Shown piece by piece: positions 22,241 to 34,927 of a stretch of 64,000 bases of DNA. Every line of letters begins with the position of its first letter. Position 1 is the first letter of the stretch. The notes beneath the pieces are model-generated. The model saw only the letters and a program-made list of their open reading frames with translations, was not told the origin of the DNA and searched no databases. The position numbers were made by a program, and so were the translations under genes. The stretch spans positions 2,453,501-2,517,500 of the forward strand of contig JALGQZ010000013.1 in assembly GCA_023105745.1 (NCBI GenBank). The letters run 5' to 3'. This stretch comes from Austropuccinia psidii. Its lineage: Eukaryota; Basidiomycota; Pucciniomycetes; Pucciniales; Sphaerophragmiaceae.

Positions 22241-23109
22241 ATTTAACTGGTTTCTACGCCTCTGACACACATTCTGACGTGGTTTGAAGGCTCTAGGCCT
22301 GGTATTGCTATAGTAATGGCTGATTTAAGGGTCTAAAATGGCTAAAAAATGGCTAAAAATGGCTTAAACCAGCCCTTTTTTGGTCTAAACCAGGGTTCAA
22401 TGATGCCATAATTGGCTTTTCTGTTGACAGACTGTTTTTCACAGCTGAAAAGAGTAAATTTCACTTTTGGAGTAAGAAAATTTATGGCTATAAAAGAATT
22501 TCTTCTTTGCCCCACTTTTCTCCTCATGTTAGAATCTTTTCCTTTTATAATTAGTTTAAACACTGTCAAACCAATAAATAAAAGATTCTAACAAACTTTT
22601 TTAAATCATTTTAAACCTTTCAACCATGTGAAAAAATCATTATAATCATTGTTTGTAACTCTTGTAGTCATTTTTACCCCTGAACCATCCCCAAAGTGAA
22701 TTAAAGCATCTTTCATCACTGTAAACTTTGTCACTTCTTTCCAAATTCACTCTGGTCAATTTTGGGTGTGTTTTCTCTTTAATAGTCTTTTTAAATACTT
22801 TGTTCTTTAATTAATTGCTTGCAGTTCTTTGCTCAATTAATTCCAATTGAAATTGATCTTGAAGAAATTTCTTTTTTAGTCTTAAATATCTCTTGTAGCA
22901 TATTTTTGGATAAATGTTTATTGTTGGTAAAACAATAAATCTTTATAATATTACTGTTTTATACTAATAAAGTTATGAGAAATAAAATTGGCGTGTTTTC
23001 TCTTAAAAATAATATTTCTTACTATTTTTAATTGATTTTTACCTTATACAAATTTTGAGGACAGGAAAAGTACTTGATAATTAATTAATTTTCATATCCA
23101 TACCTTACA
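22241..23109 (+). repeat. E4 5' LTR, 5'-truncated
   Basis: Collinear with about 30480-31332: shared blocks include TTTAACTGGTTT, the AACCAGGGTTCAATGATG/C region and a final CCTTACA. About 950 bp of the LTR start is absent, including its TG end. It joins E1 integrase sequence directly, which indicates a deletion spanning both elements. Confidence 0.88.
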
Positions 23110-23127
23110 TTTGGGGGCCCAGCCATG
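23110..23127 (+). promoter_or_regulatory. Putative primer-binding site of E4
   Basis: TTTGGGGGCCCAGCCATG right after the LTR end. It is a slightly altered version of the family A/B motif, with CCAGCC for CTGGCC. Confidence 0.65.
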
Positions 23128-23335
23128 ATATTTTACCTGTGGCATATTCTTTTTAATTTTCTTAAACCTTTTTTCTTATATTGAAAAATTTAAAAAACAT
23201 ATAAAAAATACTTATAATTCAAAAAACCAATAAAAAATAATTTTGTTCATATTATCAGTGAGGCTTATATTCTTATTTCTTTTTTTGAAATAAGCTTTTT
23301 TCTACTTAATTAATTGGCTTTTTCATTAATTTTAG

Positions 23336-23533
23336 AGTCTGAAAATGTGGTAATACAAGAAAATATTGAAAAAGCCTCAACAGTCACCAGAATTATTCCT
23401 GCCAGTGCTGTCAATTCAGACCATAATAGTACTGTTATTATGACTCAAAATAACCAACATGAACCCATATCTTCTGAATTGATTAACTTGGATATAGGTA
23501 ATACCCTTCAGAAAGCTAAGAATTTGGCAAATA
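23336..23533 (+). CDS. E4 upstream exon (first coding exon of ORF1 equivalent)
   Basis: Acceptor TTAATTTTAG ends at 23335 and a consensus donor GTAAGT starts at 23534. A possible leader donor A|GTGAGG lies near 23256. The exon is open for 66 codons in the phase that continues into ORF1. It starts AGTCTG rather than TG, so unlike E2, E3, E6 and E7 it would not form AUG at the junction; the start codon is unknown. The product is Ser/Thr/Asn-rich without a recognised domain. Confidence 0.5.
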
Positions 23534-23598
23534 GTAAGTCTTTTGATGTAAAAATACTATTTTAAGCCTTTTTAATCATAACATATGCCTTCAACTAG
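23534..23598 (+). other. E4 intron 2, containing the gag-pol start codon
   Basis: 65 nt, GTAAGT...CAACTAG. The ATG of the gag-pol frame is at 23585-23587, 14 nt from the end. As in E2 and E3 the acceptor AG forms the first two bases of a gag-pol codon, and splicing enters the +1 frame. Confidence 0.65.
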
Positions 23599-26500
23599 AT
23601 CAGGAGCCAGCTATAACCCCTCAAGCAGCTCCCAGAAAGGTAATAGATGTGATTATGGAAGCAGCCAACCAGGTAAAGAAGGAAAAGGGTCAGTTGATGA
23701 CTTCCAAAAAGCTAAAAAAGGTCATCCTGATGCTGATAATACCATTTTACCTTCACAAAGAGCTGACACCGCCACAACAAGCCTCAGTGGACGTATACAG
23801 AGGCAGCCACAAAGCATACAACAATGCCCTGCAGTACAAGGAGTACCAGATCCTTGCAGATCTGTGGAAAACTGGATGAATTCTTACCTGACTGTGAGAA
23901 AATTTCTGGGCCATCCCAATACTTGCAAATTGCTCAATGGATGGCATCCATTGATGGAGAAGAAAAACATGATGCTTTTGACACTAGAATGGAGGAAAAA
24001 CAACCCTCCACCACCCAAACCAGTGCCAAAAACAGCCCCAGTCGCCAGAAGCAGCAATTTCAACGTGACAAAGCAGCCCCAAACTCCAAACAAGGGCAAA
24101 GGGAAGGCACCAGCCCCAAAACCTTACAGCCAGGGCTACAGAATCCCAAAGATTCAACGGGATGCCATGGAAAATGTACTTCAGATGGCCAGAACCATGA
24201 TGGAATTACAAAAGAAGGAGGAAGCCAGATTCAAATATCAAAAATGATTTCTGATACTTTTGATTGTATTCCAGAGTAGTATAAAGCTATTTCTGACATA
24301 AAAAGGCATCTTTCTGATAAAAATACATCAATTTGTGACAATCTTAAGACAAAAAACTTGAGTCTGAGCCAAATAAATGATACACTTAAATGCTTTGAAA
24401 GAGTTTTAAGAACAATAAAAACTTCCAATAATGATAATTCTTTTGGCATTAAGATAAATGAACAATCTACCATTATTAAAGAATTAACAGACAAATATTC
24501 TAAATTCAATATTGATGACATAATTGAAACAAGAATAAACCAAGCCATAAGCACTATCAAAGAAGATAATAAAAAAGCTCTTGATGATATTTCAAAATCA
24601 TTTGCTGAAGTAAAGACAAATATAGTTGCCCTGAAAGAGAATTTTGATACCTCAAGAGAGGAAATATAACAATTAACAATAAAGTTAAATGAAGTTATGT
24701 CTGATAATACTAAACAAAAATAATTATGGAATGAGCTAATATATAAAGAGGATGATCATAGAAATAATTCATAAGCTCTATACAAAACTTGCAACATGAA
24801 TTAAGAAATTCACAAAGGTGTAACAAGAGTAAAATGAACGATATTGAACAACGGCTAAACACTTTACCAAGAATGTCTACACCTCTGAATCAAAATGGAG
24901 AGGCAAGAATTCCCAATCCCCAAGTATTGGATATTGAAAATTCCCAGTTAAAAAATGAATTTTCTACTTCTTTTCATAACTTAGAGCCATCAATGGGCCA
25001 ACAACTCTTGAAAGAAGTTCCAAAACTTAAAGAATGGCCCCACTTCAGTGGTGAAGGAGAGCATGACCATATGGAATTCATTAGAGGTATTGACATGATC
25101 AAAGAGGATTTTTAATTGCCAGACAGATTGGTAACGGCCAGATTTAACATCTTGTTTACCAAATCAGCTCACAGATGGTACATCAAAATAAGACAAGCAC
25201 ATGGACACCAGAGTTGGACTTGGTGGAAAACCCAAATCATCAACAAATGGGCAAATGATGCTTGGAGGTTTAAGGTTAAAACAGCTTTTGAATCTGCCAA
25301 ATTCAATGCTGATAAGGACAAAGCTTTACCATGGTTTTGCCAACGAAAAGACAGATTAACAGCATTATATCCTGACATGTCAGAATTTATGATCCATAGA
25401 AAAATTCTGAGACCATGTGGAGGTGACTTAGAGAATTCTATCAAAAGCAGGACTACTGAACAATCTTCAGCAGAGGATATTATCAATATATTAGAAGAAG
25501 TAACCACCAGAACCAAAATTGGTTCTAGTAGGGTGAATCTCAAAACAAGGTTTAATACACCTTGGAATGATTCTGTGGACAAAAACTCCAAAGAAAATTC
25601 TAATAATATGAAGTATAAATCTGCAGATATAGTCAGAAAGTGCCATATTTGCCAAAGCACCACCCATTTAGCCAATACATGTCCAAAGACGGGAAAAATC
25701 AATGAAATTGATATTGAAAAGGAACCTGATGTTGAAAAAGATGACATAATTGAAGAAAATTCAGATGATAAGTCAACAATATTTTCTGAATCTTCAAAAG
25801 ATATAGAAAATATCAATGCCAGTTTTGACATCATGGAATCTTATTCCCACTTGCCACAATTGAGGAATGGTCAACTTGATTTATCAAAACTTCAAGATTC
25901 ACAGCTTATGAAAACAAAACCAAATAGGGGAAAAGGTTATACAGCTTGTAACTCCTGTATAACAGGTGTGGTGATTAACAACAAGCCCACCAAACCTTTT
26001 CTTCACCCAGGAGCCTTCTGCTCTTGTGTTGGAAAATCTTTTCTTAAGACTTGTGTACCAAATTTTGAAGACCAACTGTTACCAATTGATGGTATAAAAT
26101 TCAACAGTGCAAGTAGTCCAATGAAAGCATTAGGAATCTTTGAGACCAATGTCATATTCCCACACATAAATGGGAATTTAAGAATAACAGTTTAATTTGT
26201 TATTATGGAAAATTGCTCTAGTACCCATTTTATATTGCAAAATGACTATTTAATCATGTATGGGATAGATTTGCATAACAACAAAGACAGATACTTTACT
26301 TTTGGAGAAAATAAGCGCCAAAAACTTTCCTTTTTACCATTTAAAAGACAAATTACAGTAAACAAAGTATCACCAGTCATCTTAGAGCTAGAGAAATTCA
26401 AGTCTGAACAGTTAACTGAGGCTGAAATAAGCCTTCATCTGACTGATAAACAAGAAAATGAACTTTCTTCCCTTTTGTATGGCCACAGAGGAACATTTGC

Positions 26501-29500
26501 TTCAGACAAAGAACCTCCAGGAGCAATTATTGGTCATGAAGTTGACATCATTCTTAACATTGAGGGACCTTATCCACCACTCTTGAGAGGACCTACATGC
26601 CAACAAGTCCAAAATCAAGAGAAGCTCTAGAAATTCTGTCAAAGAACTTCTGGACCTTGGTGTAATACAAAAAAGTAGGCCACAATGAAGAAGTAGAAAT
26701 ACCTACTCCAGTCATAGTGGCATGGCATAATGAAAAATCTAGAATGGTTGGGGACTTTAGAGCTCTGAACACTTACACTGTTCCAGACAGATACCCAATA
26801 CCAAAAATCCTAATTGCCCTTACTCAAATATCTCAAGCAGTGTATATAACCACTATGGTTGCCCTTAAAGGATTCCATCAAAATGTGGTGACACCAAGAG
26901 CAAGAAAATACTTGAGAATTATTGTTCATTGTGGAGTGTATGAATACTTGAGGATGCCCTTTGGTATCAAAAATGCACCTTCACACTTCCAAATAATGAT
27001 GAATGAAATCTTCCCTGAAGAACTCTCAGAGGGATGGTTAATCATTTACATTGGTGACATTATTGTCTGTTCCAAGACTTGGGATGAGCACATGTACAGA
27101 TTGTCCAGAGTTTTGACAAAAATTCAATCAGTAAGCATGAAAATCTCCTTGAAGAAATGTCATTTTGGACTTAGAGAACTTAAAGCACTAGGAAATGTTG
27201 TATCTGGTTTGTCCCTTGGAATTGACAAAAACAAAGTTGCAGCGGTATTGCTAAAGCTCATGCCTCAGAACAAGAAGGAAATTCAGTCATTCTTAGGTTT
27301 TGAAGGATATTACAGGCAACACATTAAAGATTTTGCACCCATAGCAAGACCACTTTATAAACTGTATGACAAAGACACAGTATTTGAAATGACTGTTGAC
27401 AGAGTCAAAGCTTTTGAATCTCTAAGAGAAGCATTGACCACTGCTCCACTCTTACTGATGCCAGACTTTAAACTGCCTTTCAAACTGTATATTGATGCAT
27501 CAGGGCATGGACTGGGTGCTGCACTTCACCAAGTTCAGATAATAAATGATAAACCTGTAGAAGGACCCATATGTTTCATATCCAGGCAAATCAAACCAAC
27601 TGAGGCCAGATATGGAGCAAGTCAAATGGAATGTCTATGTCTTGTCTGGGCCTTTGAAAAATTTAACTACTTCTCGGAGGAATGTGTTTTTCAGGTGATA
27701 ACAGATTTTACAGCTGTCAAATCACTTTTAAACATGAAAACACCCAACATACATATGCTCAGATGGCAAACAGCCATACAAGAACACAGAGGCAATATGA
27801 CTATTTTTCATAAGGATGGGAATATTCATAAGAATGCAGATGGGCTAAGCAGATGGCCATTACCAAATAACATTTATAATCCTGCTTATGTGCCAGAAGA
27901 AGCTTCACCACAAATCCCAATAGAAGGAATAAGTGTTACAGACTTGAACAACACCTTCTTTGAATAAGTCAGAAGTAGTTACACTCAAGATAAGAATTGT
28001 AGCATCTTATGCCAATTACTTAACAAAGACTGTAAAGAAAACTCTCTAATATATCCCTTGGATGAAGTATGGAAAAAATCATATGATGAAGGAAGATTTC
28101 ACCTACTGGATGGTATAATTTACCACAGGACCAAGCACACATGTGTCATGACAGTTGTAGACAGGTCATTAATCAATCTTGTACTGAAAGAATGCCATGA
28201 TAGTCCCTTTTCAGGATATCTGTCTGAAGACATAACAAGAGAGAAAGTCAAGACCTGCATATGATGGCCAATGTGGCAGAAAGATGTTGCAGAGTATTGC
28301 AAAACCTGTGACAGATGCCAAAAGGCAAATAAATCCACTGGCAAGAGACTTGGAAATATGATAAAAATCCAAGAACCAAGCAGACCTTGGGAAATTGTCC
28401 ATATGTATTGGGTAACTGGCCTACCACCAGGAGGTGACAGAAGTTATAATGCTTTCCTGGTAATTGTGGACAGATTCAGTAAAACTCCAATCTTTTTACC
28501 ATGTCACAAGGATGATACAGCCATGGATACAGCTCTTCTGATATGGAATAGAGTAGTGTCATGGACTGGTATATTTAAAATATCATTAGTGATAGGGATC
28601 CCAAATTCACTTCAGCACTATGGACAAATCTTCACCAATTATTTGGCACTAAACTGTCTTTCTCTACAGCCTACCACCCACAAACTGATGGCTTGGCTCA
28701 AAGGATGATCCAAACCTTAGAAGACATGGTGAGAAGATTTGGTTCATATGGCCTTGAATTCAAATATTGTGATGGGTTCACCCATGATCGGTGTACTTTC
28801 TTACCAGCATTGGAATTGGCATACAAAACATCCACTCATGCCAGTACCAATCAAACTCCTTCTATTCTAGAGAATGGATGGAATCCCAAACTACCCCAAG
28901 ATTCATTAAAAAAGGATTTGGTTGAAATACATCCCACAGCTAGTAGCTTCAAAGGAATTCTAGACAAAGCTAGAAAGTGTGCAATAAGGTGCATGGAGGA
29001 CTCATTAGTGTATGCCAAAGACAAATGGGACAAATCACATGCCACTCCAGATTTCAAAGTGGGAGATTTAGTACTTGTATCCCCCACTAACTTCAATAAC
29101 ATCAAGGGATGTAAAAAGCTCAAAAGTCCCTTTGCAGGACCTTTTTTTATTAGAGCCCTCCATGCGGAAAAGTAATTCAACTAGAATTATCTGGAGAACT
29201 TAGCAATAAGCATCCCACATTTCCAGTAAGCTTGGTAAAGCCATATAAATTAAGTGATGCTGAGAAATTTCCTTTGAGAAATGAAGTTCCCCAGCATATG
29301 CCTCCTATTGAATCTTCTGGTACTAATAAAATCACCAAATTTCTCAAAGAAAGAAAGTTAAGAACCAAGAAAGTAAAGGAATGCCTTGTTAGGTACAGTG
29401 ACCCAACTTGTGCAGATGAATGGTTAGCAGAAAAGAAAATACCTGAAGCTAATAAGCTTCTCAGAAGGTTCAGAAACACTATAAATAACAATATTAAAAA

Positions 29501-29504
29501 GTAA
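23585..29504 (+). pseudogene. E4 Gag-Pol, multiply broken and catalytically dead
   Basis: Recognisable from a coiled-coil-like region (24358-24669) through capsid-like gag (KLKEWPHFSGEGEHDHMEF, about 25020), CCHC knuckle (about 25640-25690), protease, RT, RNase H, integrase and chromodomain-like end (stop 29502-29504). Pieces lie in different frames, with stops near 24277, 24667, 25113, 26193, 28261 and frameshifts near 26620 and 28590-28690. Catalytic losses: protease DTG is HPG (about 26005), RT YIDD is YIGD (about 27050), and the first integrase Asp is Tyr (about 28406). The zinc knuckle ligands are intact. Confidence 0.95.
23599..24247 (+). pseudogene. E4 ORF1 terminal exon, one frameshift
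   Basis: The spliced frame reads through a helical segment (VIMEAANQVKKEKGQ) and DVYRGSHKAYNN...YKEYQILADLW, equivalent to the E2 [11 protein letters not shown] region. It hits a stop at about 23877 after an apparent 1-bp loss. The same protein then continues one frame over (MNSYLTVRKF..., NGWHPL, Pro/Lys-rich linker, PYSQGYRIPKIQRDAMENV) to TGA at 24247. Similarity to E2 ORF1 is evident in both parts. No canonical slippery heptamer precedes the stop. Confidence 0.65.
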
Positions 29505-29527
29505 TATTCTTTTTTAGGGTGAGGGAA
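29505..29527 (+). promoter_or_regulatory. Polypurine tract of E4
   Basis: AGGGTGAGGGAA lies just before the right LTR start at 29528, parallel to GGTGGTAGGGAA in E2. Confidence 0.7.
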
Positions 29528-31332
29528 TGTGAGTCTTAGAGGTATTTTCAGATACCCAAAAGACCACCAATTATAAAACAATATACAATTATAAATAAAA
29601 TAAATTTATTTATATTATCAAAACAAAAGTCAAAATATAAATATAAATTTAAACACAAAAACAAAAATTTAATTGTAATTTAAAACAAAAATTACATTGA
29701 ATTTTAAAATTGTGAAAACACATTTTTACTTAAAACAATTAAGTAAAAATGAATTTTCAACAAAAATAACAAGATTGAAATATTTTTGGAAAAAGGTCAA
29801 ATAAAAATTATCATAAGTTTTTATCTTACAAATAAAAATATGTAAATTATTCCACCATTGGACTCCTCATAAGAAATGAGGTGGGGTCACCTCTGGGTAA
29901 AAATTCTGTAACTCCACTCCAAACAAGCTTAAATTAAGGTTTTGGTATCTTCTGTAAAAAAGTTTAAAGTCCTCAAAACCTTAATTCAATTTACATCACA
30001 TGTGGTGTTAATCATCAACTTTTGTGTTAAAATTGTGGTATTGTGTGTAGTTTAGAATTTATGAGGAATTGAAGTATTTTGAATTGAAATTTCAAAATGT
30101 GCATGTGTATTACATAAGTGAACTTTAATTTACATATGAGATGTCAATTATTAAAGTTGTGTAATGCAAAAACTCAATTGAATTACATATGTAAACTATA
30201 AGTATAATACATGATGAGGATTAAAGAAAAAATAAATTGGAAAGATTGATTGTGGGGTGGAAAGGAATCTTGTCTTCAAGGGGGAGCCAGACCCCCAAAT
30301 TCCTTGCTGACAGGTATTAGATGTCGAAATCCACACAAAGGTTCATCACCTTTGGCCTGGAATTGAGTCACAGGGTCTGTGACTCAATTGATGATGAGGT
30401 TTTGATACCAACCAGGGCAGGTTTTACTGTTTCAAAGAGGGTAAAACTACCCTTAAGATTAAACAATCATTGTAAAAACAGTTTTAACTGGTTTTGATGT
30501 CTTGTACACACATTATGATGTGTATTGAAGGCTTAAAACCAAGTATTACTATAGCAAAGAGGTATTTAAAGGTCCAAAAATGACTGAACCCAGCCCTTTT
30601 TTGGTTTAAACCAGGGTTCAATGATTCCATAATTGGCTTATCTGCTTTCAGAGTTTTTTCACAACTTACAAGAGAAAATTTTACTTTTGGAGTAAGAAAA
30701 TTATTGGCTATAAAATAATGTCTTCTTTGCCCCACTTTTCTCTTCAGGTTAGAATCTTTTCCTTTTATAATTAGTTCAAACACTGTTAAACCAATCAATA
30801 AAAGATTCCAACCACCCTTTTTAAGTCATTTTAAAACTTTAAATAACGTGAAAAAAATATTATAATCATTGTTTGTGACTCCTATCATCATTTTTACCCC
30901 TTGAACCACCCCATAAGTGAAATAAAGCATCTTTCATCACTGTCACCTTGGCTACTTTGTTTCCAGACTCACTCTGGTCACATTTGGGAGTTTTTTCCCT
31001 TTGATAATATTTTTAAAGACTCTGTTTTTATATCAACTTCTTGTGGTTCTCTTCTCAATTAATTCCAATTGAAATTGCCCTCAAAGAAATTTCTTTTGTA
31101 GCCTTCAATATCTCTTGTAGAGTATTTTTGGATAAATTTTTATTGTTGGTAAAACAATAAATCTTTATGATATTATTGTTTTATACTAATAAAGTTAAAA
31201 ACAATAGCATTGGTGTGTTTTCCCTTAAAAATATTCTTTCATACTATTTTTAATCAATATTTACCATAAACAAATTTTGAGGACAGGAAAAGTACTTGAT
31301 TTTTAATCAAAGCTTCATATCCACACCTTACA
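29528..31332 (+). repeat. E4 3' LTR (1805 bp, family C)
   Basis: Begins TGTGAGTCTTAGAGG and ends CACACCTTACA. The first 500 bp is A-rich; a CT-bounded region at 30240-30480 and the conserved downstream half follow. Its ends resemble family B LTR ends (TGTGAG...CCTTACA), but the body is different. Confidence 0.9.
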
Positions 31333-31590
31333 CAAAGATTATCACCACCTTAAGTAATCTCTCTTGATAAAGACCCAAGTTCATTGATTCCAGAACAACC
31401 AGAACTTTTCCTAAAGAAGAATCATATTCAAGAAAAACCATTAAAATCAATCCGGAAAAAGCCTACCAAATTCTTTGATAAAAAAGATAAAATTAAGGAA
31501 GAAAATTCAAATTTGATTCAAAATAAAAAAGAAGATTGTCAATTTCATAAAAAAGAGTTTCCAAGATTCAGACATGAAAAAAATTGAGGA
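31333..31590 (+). pseudogene. Possible relic of an older pol fragment flanking E4
   Basis: Directly after E4, a stretch reads (with stops) RPKFIDS, reminiscent of the integrase DRDPKFTS box. A short open frame 31384-31587 then ends PRFRHEKN, reminiscent of the family B C-terminus RRFRHERK. The middle is Lys-rich and not alignable by eye. It may be the target sequence of E4 or chance similarity. Confidence 0.3.
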
Positions 31591-32013
31591 AAGCACAGGA
31601 AAAGGGCATTTTACACTAAAGCATTTCCAAGTGGATTTTGAATTCACTTTATGTATGGATGTGTATATCAACAAAGGAATTTTGATGGATGAAAGAAGAA
31701 TGAAAGGGGAACTGCTAAATTTTTTAAATAAGTTCCTTTCAAGGAAAAATAAAAAGTCAAGGGGGAGGAAAAGAAATAAAGGAGCTAAACATAAATCAAG
31801 GCATGATAATCCTGGCATGATACTTAAGCCCACTTTTTTTCTCTTTCTTTTTTTCTTTCTTTCTCATTTTTTTCTCTGTTTCTCTTTCTACATTCTTTCT
31901 ATTATCTCATGATTATTGTGGTTTTATTTCTGGATGTCCTTTTGAATTTTTTCTGGAATTTCTTTCTTTAAATTGAAATAAATAAATCAAAATATAGTAC
32001 TTCATATTAATGA

Positions 32014-32049
<36 letters not shown>

Positions 32050-34001
32050 ATACATACATAAATAATAATAGGTAATTAAATAAGATTTTTATATATTGGT
32101 TTCTTTTTTCCTTTCTAATTATTTTATGTTTTGCTTATTGTTTATTTTACTTTATCATATTTGATTATATTTGATTAATTAATTAACTTTTTTTTAATTT
32201 TACTTTATTTTTTTTGAAAAACTTTCTTTTCTTGAAACAAAGGAAAATTAAGCCTCACTCATCTCTCAATTTTGTTTGGAGGGGTGGTGCAGAAAGTCTT
32301 TATATATATATATAATATCTTATTTTGATTTTTTTTCTTTCAAGCTTTTTTTTTATAAAAAAAATAATTTGAGACTCAAACTCAAATATAAAGATTTGTA
32401 TATATATAAGTATTTAAAAAATAAAAAATTAGTATAAAAAAAATTTATTTTATTTTATTTATTAAAAATAGAAACAATGAAAAATAGTAATGAAAATCAT
32501 AGTGCTAAATGTAGAACAGAAAACATACTTTTAAATACATAGAAAAATAAAAAAAGATATAATATTAAAAAAATATTTTTTTATCTTTTTTTATTTCTTT
32601 CACACAATCAAACTACAAAGCAAAGCAAAAACTAAAAAGAAAAGAAAAGACCCACCCAATTCTGATAAATAAACTGAATATTTATATATATATATATATT
32701 CAATTAAAGAAATTATAATATAGAAATAAAGTAATAAAGAAAACTCATGGAAACTAAAAGTAATAAGGTGACACATCTTCGCACAATTTGGAGAGGCAAA
32801 CTGCGGCACTAAAAAGAGGTGATATTGACTAATAACAAGAGTGTAATGTTATGAAATATTAGCATCATCAACAGAAAAAAAAACTTAAGACCATAAATTC
32901 AAAAAAAAAGAAGATGGGAGAAATGCTCATCAGCTGATCATGTACAAAAAAGAATACTATGCACATAGAAACAATTCCAATTGTCAAGCACATAGAATGG
33001 GGTGCCACTCTTTATTTGTGAAGAATTTCTCATTCAATATAAATATAATATTAATTAATCACTATATATATATAAATATTTGTGATAAAAGTAGTGAAAG
33101 AATACCTAGAAATGGGTACAATTGGCAAGGATATAGAAAGGAAGCCTCTCCTCATTCTTGAAGAGTGGCTCAATAAAAAGTATTATTATTTGATTAATTT
33201 CAATTAAAAGAAGAAAAGAAAAAAAAGATTACAACAAGGAAGAAATACAAAGCATGGGTGGCGTTGGGGAACTAAAATACAATTCAGCTGTGCAACTGCA
33301 CAACTGAATGCATATGCAATACTCAAAATGCCTTGAGTCTATTTAGGTATTGATCCATTTTTTAGCTTAAAACTTTAAAAATAAACCAAACATAAATTAG
33401 ATAACAAATAATTATCTAATTTAAACATAAACAAATATAATAATATAAATTAAATCAAATCAAAACTGAAATAACAATATAGAAAAGAAATTAAATTAAT
33501 ATTTAAAAAAACAAATTCAATAAAATAAAATAAAAAAATTAAACTTTAATAAAAATTTAATTAAATGAATATTGAAATAAAATCAAATAAATTAAAACAA
33601 TATTATAATAATATCAATACTTTGAAAAAAAAAATTCAATTCAATTGAATCAAAATTAAAAATGATAATAAGAAGAAAATTCAATATAAATCAATAAGCT
33701 ACAATAAAGAAATGAATTATAGAGTTATATTAAACCAATAAATTAAATAACAACTTGTATATATATCTATATATATATATATATATTAATTAGTTAGTTA
33801 GTTAAAATAAGTTAATTGAAATATTGATTTGAATTGAGAATCAAATTAATTAATGTGACTTTTTACAAATAAATAAAACCATAAAATAAACATAAATAAT
33901 ATCAATAATAAAATGAAAAAAAAATTAATTGAATATTCAATTTCAAAGGGGATATTCAATTAAGTAGATTTCCTTTCTAAAAAAAGAAAAAGAAATAAAA
34001 A
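31591..34001. other. AT-rich intergenic DNA with simple repeats
   Basis: No coding signal. It contains a CT-rich tract (about 31833-31895), an (AAAT)n microsatellite (32013-32062) and several short TA runs (about 32299-32313, 32682-32699, 33767-33786). Short ORFs here are of random composition. Confidence 0.7.
32013..32062. repeat. (AAAT)n microsatellite
   Basis: About ten tandem AAAT units, degenerating at the right end into ACAT and AATA units. Confidence 0.9.
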
Positions 34002-34729
34002 AAGTAAAAAAAAGTAAAAAAAAAGTAAAAAAAAAGTAAAAAAAAAGTAAAAAAAAAGTAAAAAAAAAGTAAAAAAAAAGTAAAAAAAAAGTAAAAAAAA
34101 AGTAAAAAAAAAGTAAAAAAAAGAAAACAAAAAAGAGAAAAAGAAAAAAAAGAAAAAAAAGAAAAAAAAGAAAAAAAAGAAAAAAAAGAAAAAAAAGAAA
34201 AAAAAGAAAAAAAAGAAAAAAAAGAAAAAAAAGAAAAAAAAAGAAAAAAAAGAAAAAAAAGAAAAAAAAGAAAAAAAAGAAAAAAAAGAAAAAAAAGAAA
34301 AAAAAGAAAAAAAAGAAAAAAAAGAAAAAAAAGAAAAAAAAGAAAAAAAAGAAAAAAAAGAAAAAAAAGAAAAAAAAGAAAAAAAAGAAAAAAAAGAAAA
34401 AAAAGAAAAAAAAGAAAAAAAAGAAAAAAAAGAAAAAAAAGAAAAAAAAAGAAAAAAAAGAAAAAAAAGAAAAAAAAGAAAAAAAAGAAAAAAAAGAAAA
34501 AAAAGAAAAAAAAGAAAAAAAAGAAAAAAAAGAAAAAAAAGAAAAAAAAGAAAAAAAAGAAAAAAAAAGAAAAAAAAGAAAAAAAAGAAAAAAAAGAAAA
34601 AAAAGAAAAAAAAGAAAAAAAAGAAAAAAAAGAAAAAAAAGAAAAAAAAAGAAAAAAAAGAAAAAAAAGAAAAAAAAAAGAAAAAAAAGAAAAAAAAAGA
34701 AAAAAAAAGAAAAAAAAAGAAAAAAAAAG

Positions 34730-34761
<32 letters not shown>

Positions 34762-34927
34762 AAAAAAAAAGAAAAAAAAAAGAAAAAAAAGAAAAAAAAG
34801 AAAAAAAAAGAAAAAAAAAGAAAAAAAAAGAAAAAAAAAGAAAAAAAAAGAAAAAAAAAGAAAAAAAAAGAAAAAAAAAGAAAAAAAAAGAAAAAAAAAG
34901 AAAAAAAAAGAAAAAAAAAGAAAAAAA
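34002..34927. repeat. A-rich minisatellite in three phases (11-, 9- and 10-bp units)
   Basis: About 34002-34125 is an array of an 11-bp unit, GT followed by nine A. About 34138-34740 is mainly a 9-bp unit, G plus eight A, with occasional 10-bp units. About 34741-34927 is mainly a 10-bp unit, G plus nine A. The opposite strand reads as a Phe/Leu/Ser-only frame, which is an artefact of the repeat. Confidence 0.95.

Larger units (their letters stand above)
22241..31332 (+). mobile_element. E4: decayed family C Ty3/Gypsy chromovirus with truncated 5' LTR
   Basis: Partial left LTR (22241-23109), primer-binding site 23110, small exon 23336-23533, broken gag-pol 23585-29504, purine tract, complete right LTR 29528-31332. 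No target duplication can be tested because the left end is missing. The left part aligns with the last about 850 bp of the right LTR. Pol carries many stops and indels, plus substitutions at catalytic residues, so the copy is dead. Confidence 0.93.

Noticed and set aside
34002..34927. CRISPR-like array
   Set aside because: Units are 9-11 bp low-complexity repeats without spacers, in a eukaryotic context.
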